This document shows, one piece after another, positions 4,984 through 9,614 of a stretch of 9,614 bases of DNA. Positions within the stretch are counted from its first letter, which is position 1; every line of letters begins with the position of its first letter. The stretch comes from CAZAIO01 sp964485235 (GTDB lineage: Bacteria; Chloroflexota; Dehalococcoidia; GIF9; UBA5629). Made by a program: the position numbers and the translations under genes. The DNA is taken from contig CAZAIO010000105.1 in the NCBI GenBank assembly GCA_964485235.1, forward strand, positions 1 through 9,614, given 5' to 3'. The notes beneath the pieces were generated by a model. It saw only the letters and a program-made list of their open reading frames with translations, ran no database searches and had not been told where the DNA came from.

Positions 4984-6534
4984 TTATAGATTGATATTTG
5001 AGAACTTTCTCCACGGTCGACTTACGGTTTTATTTTCAAGTATATCAAGGCTGCGATTAATCATCTTCCTGGTATCGCTGGGCATAATAATATCGTCTAT
5101 ATAACCTCTTTCGGCTCCCTTGTACGGGTTTTCATATATAGTATTATACTCGCTTATCCGTTTTGTGCGAACTTCATCAGGATTTTCAGCATCTCTGATC
5201 TCTTTGGCAAATATTACGCTGGCTGCTGTTTCCGCGCCTACTATCGTCACGAGCGCTGTGGGCCATGCAAGAACCATATCGGCACCAATTGATTTATCAA
5301 GCATCCCATAGTGGGCTCCGGCATATGATTTTCTCATTATAATGGAAATCAGAGGTACAGTGGCATCAGCCCATGCATAAAGCAATTTCGCACCATGCCT
5401 TAAGATACCGCGCCAGTCCTGGTCAGAACCAATCAGATATCCCGGACAATCTGTGAAGCTGATAAGTGGAATACTGAACAAATCACAAAATCTAATAAAT
5501 CTTGCCATTTTATCGGATGACTCGATATCCAGAACACCGCCCATAAACATAGGCTGGTTCGCCACGATGCCTACCGGCCTGCCGTTGAACCTGGCAAAAC
5601 CGATAATGCAGTTCTTCGCATAGTTTTTCATTAATTCAACAAAATAGCCGTTATCCGTAACGGACTTGATTACTTTTAACATGTCGAACCCCTGAGACGG
5701 GCGGTCCGGAATGATTGTGTCGAGTAAAGGAACCGACCTTTCCGGGTCATCATCACATTCGAGACGAGGCGGTTTTTCTTTATTATTGCTGGGGAAGAAC
5801 GCTAAAAGTTCTTTGGCTCTGTCCAGTGCATCTTTGTCATCCGCCGCAACAATATGCGTTTGCCCGGATTTTATTGCATGTGCCTTCCATCCGGAAAGCT
5901 CTTCAAGAGTAATCTCTTCACCGGTTTGTGTTTTCACAAAAGCAGGACCGGCTATTCCCATATATCCGGTTTCTTTACATTGAATAAGAAAGTCCTGCAT
6001 TATAGGATGATAAGCCTGTCCCCCAAGGCAGGGACCCATAAGCAAGGCGATTTGCGGAACGATTCCGGAAGCGAGGATCTGGGACTTGAAAAGCCATCCG
6101 TATGCTTCAAGAGTATCCATACCTTCCTGTAAACGTGCTCCACCCGAATCATTCATTCCCACAATAGGCCAGCCCATTTCCTTGGCAAAATCAATGGCTC
6201 GCACGAATTTTTTACCGTGGTACTCGCCGAATGTACCTGCCAGTGCCGTGTAATCTTCTGAAATAGCAACAACAGGTCGTCCGTTCACCAGACCGTATCC
6301 GGTGATTACTCCTTCCGCGGGTACTTCCTTTTTGTCCATTCCAAAGTTGGTTGTCCGATGTTTAACAAATAATCCTATCTCCGTAAACGTTCCGGGATCA
6401 AAAAAATACTCTATCCTTTCCCGTGCTGTCCACTGACCACCCTTATGACGCTTTTCCATGGCCTTCGGATCCATAGTCTTTACTTTTTCGCGTTCGGCTT
6501 GATATTTTTTTATCAGCTCTTCTGTTGATGCCAT
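4984..6534 (-). CDS. Acyl-CoA carboxylase carboxyltransferase subunit (MmdA/PccB family)
   Basis: The 516-residue protein has the two crotonase-like halves of a biotin-dependent carboxyltransferase, which moves CO2 between carboxybiotin and an acyl-CoA. The N-half has WTARERIEYFFDPGTF, the first oxyanion-hole motif SGGARLQEG (130-138) and GPCLGGQAY (168-175). The C-half has NQPMFMGGVLDIESSDKMARFIRFCD, TDCPGYLIG (361-369) and RKSYAGAHYGM (401-411). Length is typical (510-530). It could act in propionyl-CoA carboxylation, methylmalonyl-CoA decarboxylation or transcarboxylation. Where PccB has GGAYDVM with the substrate-determining Asp, this protein has AGAHYGM with Tyr409, so the substrate should not be assumed. 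AAGGAG lies eight bases before the ATG. It leads an operon with the biotin carrier, driven from a promoter near 6748-6720. Confidence 0.94.
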   Translation of the reverse strand: MASTEELIKKYQAEREKVKTMDPKAMEKRHKGGQWTARERIEYFFDPGTFTEIGLFVKHRTTNFGMDKKEVPAEGVITGYGLVNGRPVVAISEDYTALAGTFGEYHGKKFVRAIDFAKEMGWPIVGMNDSGGARLQEGMDTLEAYGWLFKSQILASGIVPQIALLMGPCLGGQAYHPIMQDFLIQCKETGYMGIAGPAFVKTQTGEEITLEELSGWKAHAIKSGQTHIVAADDKDALDRAKELLAFFPSNNKEKPPRLECDDDPERSVPLLDTIIPDRPSQGFDMLKVIKSVTDNGYFVELMKNYAKNCIIGFARFNGRPVGIVANQPMFMGGVLDIESSDKMARFIRFCDLFSIPLISFTDCPGYLIGSDQDWRGILRHGAKLLYAWADATVPLISIIMRKSYAGAHYGMLDKSIGADMVLAWPTALVTIVGAETAASVIFAKEIRDAENPDEVRTKRISEYNTIYENPYKGAERGYIDDIIMPSDTRKMINRSLDILENKTVSRPWRKFSNINL

Positions 6535-6719
6535 TTATCCTGCTCCTTATAGATTAATGATTTCATATTTCTGTCAGCGTCAATCCGATGGTAAAAACAA
6601 CATTAATGGATTATTCAGCTTAATATTGACTTGCTATCGGTATATGGTCGGGCAAAAGAAGAACCTATCATCATTTTGACGCATGGCATAATAAGCGAAA
6701 TGTGCTCTCAAGCTTCGAT

Positions 6720-6748
6720 ATTATAGTAGGAAATCCATAAAATTTCAA
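6720..6748 (-). promoter_or_regulatory. Sigma70 promoter for carboxyltransferase-biotin carrier operon
   Basis: On the minus strand TTGAAA (6748-6743) and TATAAT (6725-6720) are separated by exactly 17 bases, matching 5/6 and 6/6 of consensus. Transcription would start near 6713, leaving a leader of about 180 bases before the ATG at 6534. Confidence 0.65.
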
Positions 6749-6873
6749 ATGTATAATGTATCCATTGCATTAATCCTCATAAATTGCGGCCCGTAGAGTT
6801 CATTATTTAAATATATATTCCGTTAAACATTCATAATCGTTAATGAATATCTTCTCTTTAATAGTGCAGGCTA

Positions 6874-6903
6874 TTGACAAGTAGTACGTCTGTTCTATAT
6901 AAT
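6874..6903 (+). promoter_or_regulatory. Near-perfect sigma70 promoter of recN
   Basis: TTGACA (6874-6879) and TATAAT (6898-6903) both match consensus fully, with an 18-base spacer. Transcription should start near 6910, about 55 bases before the recN ATG. A promoter this strong generally needs repression, and two LexA-like boxes overlap it. Confidence 0.85.
6883..6896 (+). promoter_or_regulatory. LexA/SOS-type box 1, between -35 and -10 of recN
   Basis: AGTACGTCTGTTCT fits the cyanobacterial LexA pattern RGTACNNNDGTWCB at every position. It is one base from a perfect AGAAC-N4-GTTCT dyad, close to the Gram-positive SOS box. It lies wholly in the promoter spacer, where bound LexA would block RNA polymerase. 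Confidence 0.65.
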
Positions 6904-6906
6904 TCT

Positions 6907-6920
6907 AGTACAAATGTTTC
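6907..6920 (+). promoter_or_regulatory. LexA/SOS-type box 2, overlapping the recN transcription start
   Basis: AGTACAAATGTTTC has the same layout as box 1 (AGTAC-N3-TGTTYY) and starts 24 bases downstream of it, in the same orientation. It has one mismatch to RGTACNNNDGTWCB and three to the Bacillus pattern CGAACRNRYGTTYG. It lies just after the -10, across the predicted start site. Confidence 0.6.
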
Positions 6921-6965
6921 ATTATGGTATTTTCACCGCTTGCAGGTTATTAATAAGGAGGTACC

Positions 6966-8708
6966 ATGTTAAGCGAGCTCCATATTCAAAATTTTGCGGT
7001 AATTGAAGATGTTCATATCACATTAACTTCCGGGCTGAATATAATAAGCGGCAAAGAGGGGGCAGGTAAATCGCTTATTGTAGATTCTCTTGCTATATTA
7101 TCAGGTGCCCGTACGCCCTCCGGAATAATCAGGAACGGAGCATCTACAGCCCGAATCGAAGGAATTTTCTGGTTGTCTGCAGAGACAATAAACAGTCTAA
7201 ACGATATCTTACTGGAAAGTGCCATCGAACCGGATCCGGATGGCATGCTCGTTATTTCACGTGAAATCCAGCAACAGGGAAGAAGTGTCGCCAGGTTAAA
7301 TAGCCGGGTTGTACCTATTTCCCTGCTCCGCCAGATCAGCAAATATATCATCGATATGCACGGTCAGTCCGATACAATTTCGCTGCTCGATCATACCCGT
7401 CAAATGGAACTTCTCGATTCTTTCGGAAATACCAGAGAGCTAAGGACCCTTTTTGCATCGACTATAGATAAACTTAAAGAAGTTAATAAACAATTGTCCT
7501 CCATTGGTTCAGCAGGTATGAACGGCAGGTATGACCTCCTGCAATATCAACTGGCAGAAATAGAAAACGCACAACTGGTGATGGGAGAAGACATTGTGCT
7601 CGTGGCAGATAAGGAAAGACTATTACGGTCCGAATCAATCAAGGAAAATTGCCAGAACGCATATAACAGTCTGTACGGAGAAGAACGTTCCGCAACTGTG
7701 CTTATACATGAAGCACAGGAAGCGTTGAGATTGCTCACAAAAAATGAACCGGATATTTCTGCATATAGAGAACAACTGCTGGATTCTATGTCCACACTGG
7801 AAGATATAGCACGGGACCTCCGTGAATATGGTGAATCGGTAGATAATGATACTGACAAACTGGAGGAAATAGAGCACAGGATAAGTTTTATTCAAAACTT
7901 GAAACGAAAATATGGTTCGACAATCGAGGACATTCTGGCATTCTATGAAAACATTAAAAAGGAGCTCGATTCAATCGATACAAATAAGGAACGTGAAGAT
8001 ACGCTCAAGAAGGAAATAGAGAACCTTAAAATGGAGGCAGGCAAACAGGCAGAAGACCTGTCGCTTTCCAGACGCAAATCTGCCGAAAGTTTAAGAGGGC
8101 TTGCTAACGAAGAACTCGCCGATGTCGGTCTTCCCTGGGCTAAATTCGATATCAACCTCCACCGGAAAGAGGACCCTGACGGACTTCCGGTTACCGGTAA
8201 GAAGAATTACGCTCACACACGTACCGGCATCGACCAGGTTGAGTTTTTGATTTCAACTAATCCGGGCGAACCCCTGAAACCGCTATCTGATATCGCGTCA
8301 GGTGGAGAGACCTGTCGTATAATGCTGGCACTAAAGAGCTCATTAAAACAGGCCGATAATATTCCAACGCTTGTATTTGATGAAATAGATTCCGGTATAG
8401 GCGGTCGCAGCGCCGATATAGTCGGAAGAAAACTATCTGTTCTCTCAAACCAGCATCAGGTAATATGCGTCACCCATCTCCCGCAGATAGCTTGTTTCGG
8501 TGACCTTCATATCAAGATCACAAAGGAAACATCTTCAGGTCGAGCATCGACAAAAGTCGAATCTATCAAGGGGAAAAACCGTATCGAGGAGATCGCCGCT
8601 ATGCTTGGCTCGGAAGATGCGGAAGAATTAATGATGGACGGGGCGGAAAAACTGTTCGATCATGCACAATCCTGGATAATAAAAGAACGGAGCAAAATAC
8701 CTGTCTGA
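6966..8708 (+). CDS. recN: DNA repair protein RecN (SMC-like ATPase)
   Basis: RecN is a cohesin-like ATPase that gathers DNA ends early in double-strand-break repair and works with RecA; it is a classic SOS-induced protein. The 580-residue product is of normal length. The N-terminal ATPase lobe begins MLSELHIQNFAVIEDV, with a Walker A of GKEGAGKS (29-36) and a Q-loop region IDMHGQSDTISLL. A coiled-coil arm runs about 160-375 with a short hinge (about 255-295). The C-terminal lobe has signature SGGETCR (445-451), Walker B TLVFDEID with Asp472 and Glu473, GIGGRSADIVG, and switch His504 in VTHLPQIA. The Walker A and signature vary at usually constant positions (GETGAGKS, SGGELSR) but keep the essential Lys35, Ser36 and Glu448. 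AAGGAGG lies five bases before the ATG. A consensus promoter with two LexA-like boxes precedes the gene, and a hairpin terminator follows. Confidence 0.97.
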   Translation: MLSELHIQNFAVIEDVHITLTSGLNIISGKEGAGKSLIVDSLAILSGARTPSGIIRNGASTARIEGIFWLSAETINSLNDILLESAIEPDPDGMLVISREIQQQGRSVARLNSRVVPISLLRQISKYIIDMHGQSDTISLLDHTRQMELLDSFGNTRELRTLFASTIDKLKEVNKQLSSIGSAGMNGRYDLLQYQLAEIENAQLVMGEDIVLVADKERLLRSESIKENCQNAYNSLYGEERSATVLIHEAQEALRLLTKNEPDISAYREQLLDSMSTLEDIARDLREYGESVDNDTDKLEEIEHRISFIQNLKRKYGSTIEDILAFYENIKKELDSIDTNKEREDTLKKEIENLKMEAGKQAEDLSLSRRKSAESLRGLANEELADVGLPWAKFDINLHRKEDPDGLPVTGKKNYAHTRTGIDQVEFLISTNPGEPLKPLSDIASGGETCRIMLALKSSLKQADNIPTLVFDEIDSGIGGRSADIVGRKLSVLSNQHQVICVTHLPQIACFGDLHIKITKETSSGRASTKVESIKGKNRIEEIAAMLGSEDAEELMMDGAEKLFDHAQSWIIKERSKIPV

Positions 8709-8738
8709 ACCGGTCTATCCGAAAGATGAAAATAAATA

Positions 8739-8777
8739 AAGGGAAGGTATTATGTACTATACCTTCCCTTACTTTTT
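8739..8777. terminator. Bidirectional terminator between convergent recN and acyl-CoA dehydrogenase
   Basis: AAGGGAAGGTAT (8739-8750) and its exact complement (8759-8770) form a 12-bp stem with an eight-base loop. Downstream on the plus strand is ACTTTTTATT. On the minus strand the stem runs into TATTTATTTTC. It starts 31 bases after the recN stop and sits 31 bases beyond the dehydrogenase stop, so it can serve both genes. Confidence 0.88.
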
Positions 8778-8807
8778 ATTCCCGTATTAAAATGCAATAA
8801 AGTAGCT

Positions 8808-9614
8808 TTATAGTCCGAGCCCCTGCGCTAGCAGTTCATGATAATAGTTCACACCACCAAAGCTAAGCTCTCCGGCTTTGAGCCTTCTTGTATAATAATG
8901 CAGGTCATACTCAATGGTAACGCCGATCGCACCGTGTACCTGATGAGCTAGACTTACGAGCTGGTCTGCTGCCTGTATAGCCCATGCTTTTGCTACGGCT
9001 ACGTCTTCCAGAAAATCAAGCCCGGCACTCAGTTTCCAGGCAGCTTTGTACGTACTGAGCCGCATGCCTTCTACGTTAATAAGCATATCGGCACAATAAT
9101 GCTGTATGATCTGGAAACTCCCGATGGGTTTACCAAACTGCTTTCTCTCTTTTGCGTAGTCAACGGTCATATCGATCGCCTGCTGTGCAAGACCTACCAT
9201 TTCACAGCAGTTGGCAACTTCAGCCTTGTCAATCGTCGATTTCACGATTTTCCAGCCACCATTAACCTCACCGAGAACATCATCGTTCGAGACCTTAACT
9301 TTGTCGAAAACGACCTCACATAGTTTTCCTGCTATAGAATCGAGCACATTACAGCTTACGCCATTTGCTTTGGCATCGACGATAAACACANNNNNNNNNN
9401 NNNNNNGTCAGTTTCCGGCTTTCCAACTTCCCCGGTCCGGGCGACGAAAAGTATATAGTCCGCTACATGTGCAAAAGGAACAAAAAGTTTGGTACCGCTA
9501 ATAATCCAACTATCTCCATCCGCAACGGCTTTTGCATTGATCGATTCAGGTGTGTAGGTACCTTCCGCTTCGGCAAGTGCCATAGTTACAATCGCCTTTC
9601 CACAGGAAATCGTA
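8808..9614 (-). CDS. Acyl-CoA dehydrogenase family protein (N-terminus off the window; assembly gap inside)
   Basis: Acyl-CoA dehydrogenases use FAD to introduce a 2,3-double bond into acyl-CoAs and pass electrons to electron-transfer flavoprotein. Upstream of the gap the minus-strand frame reads IVTMALAEAEGTYTPESI, then DSWIISGTKLFVPFAHVADYILFVARTGE, the middle beta-domain. Downstream it reads FIVDAKANGV, LCEVVFDKVKVSNDDVLG and GWKIVKSTIDKAEVANCCEMVG, then the C-terminal helical domain with YAKERKQFGKPIGSFQIIQHYCADM and HQVHGAIGVTIEYDLHYYTRRLKAGELSFGG. The ATG 32 bases from the window edge is internal, since homologous sequence continues upstream. The N run shifts the frame, so the two halves look like separate reading frames. 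The usual YEGTSEI-type motif with the catalytic Glu is not seen near the C-terminus; the region reads KAGELSFGGVNYYHE, as in FadE28/29-like branches. Substrate is unknown. Confidence 0.9.
9391..9406. other. Assembly gap (16 N)
   Basis: Sixteen undetermined bases lie within the acyl-CoA dehydrogenase between residues reading KPETD and VFIVDAKANGV. Protein continuity on both sides shows this is missing data within one gene and not a gene boundary. Confidence 0.99.

Larger units (their letters stand above)
6535..6965. other. 431-base divergent intergenic region between carboxyltransferase and recN
   Basis: I see no gene here. On the minus side it holds the carboxyltransferase Shine-Dalgarno, a leader of about 180 bases and a promoter at 6720-6748. 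On the plus side it holds the recN promoter (6874-6903), two LexA-like boxes and the recN Shine-Dalgarno (6955-6961). The centre is strongly AT-rich (about 6720-6850) and has a dyad ATTCAT-N8-ATGAAT at 6829-6848. I could not match the carboxyltransferase leader to a known riboswitch. Confidence 0.7.

Noticed and set aside
6535..6713. Cobalamin or other known riboswitch in the carboxyltransferase leader
   Set aside because: I could not find a B12-box-like or other familiar conserved core by eye. The leader stays unexplained and is not named.
8739..8777. Repeat pair GGGAAGGTAT considered as a direct regulatory repeat
   Set aside because: The copies are inverted, directly follow recN, and are flanked by T tracts on both strands, which is fully explained by a bidirectional terminator.
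9356..9583. Separate small gene upstream of the acyl-CoA dehydrogenase
   Set aside because: Its product is the middle beta-domain of the same dehydrogenase. It looks separate only because the N run shifts the frame.

Overview
The window looks like a bacterial chromosome fragment from a draft, single-cell or metagenome assembly, since it carries a 16-base run of N inside a gene. Base composition is moderate to AT-leaning, Shine-Dalgarno sites are mostly canonical, and sigma70-type promoters are readable. The mix of ordinary DNA-repair genes with scattered acyl-CoA genes (unclassified thiolase plus DUF35 partner, acyl-CoA carboxylase carboxyltransferase with a tiny biotin carrier, acyl-CoA dehydrogenase) fits an anaerobic, fatty- or organic-acid-metabolising lineage. 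My best guess is Chloroflexota, class Dehalococcoidia. This is an inference from gene content, with no 16S or marker phylogeny behind it.

Left part (1-1859, minus strand): a tight yebC-ruvC-ruvA operon, with ruvA running off the left edge. RuvC is the Holliday-junction resolvase and RuvA is the junction-binding subunit of the RuvAB motor. YebC is a translation/regulatory factor often found beside ruvC. A divergent single gene (2056-2601) encodes a small polytopic membrane protein of the COG2426/PF06695 family.

Middle (2602-6550): a 342-base control region rich in dyad symmetry precedes a thiolase-DUF35 operon (2944-4518), which ends at a terminator. Convergent to it, on the minus strand, is a two-gene unit of acyl-CoA carboxyltransferase and biotin carrier (6534 to 4746). 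It has its own consensus-like promoter, a leader of about 180 bases and a 15-bp terminator hairpin. No biotin carboxylase or membrane decarboxylase subunit is in view.

Right part (6551-9614): recN (6966-8708) has a near-perfect promoter decorated with two LexA-type boxes, then a bidirectional terminator. Convergent to it is the C-terminal part of an acyl-CoA dehydrogenase that runs off the right edge and is interrupted by the N gap.

No mobile element, CRISPR array, tRNA or rRNA was seen. The most interesting signals are regulatory: the tandem SOS boxes at recN, the cluster of CGTAA/TTACG half-sites and nested dyads before the thiolase operon, and the start-stop/GTG arrangement at the front of yebC. 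I see no wholly new multi-gene system.
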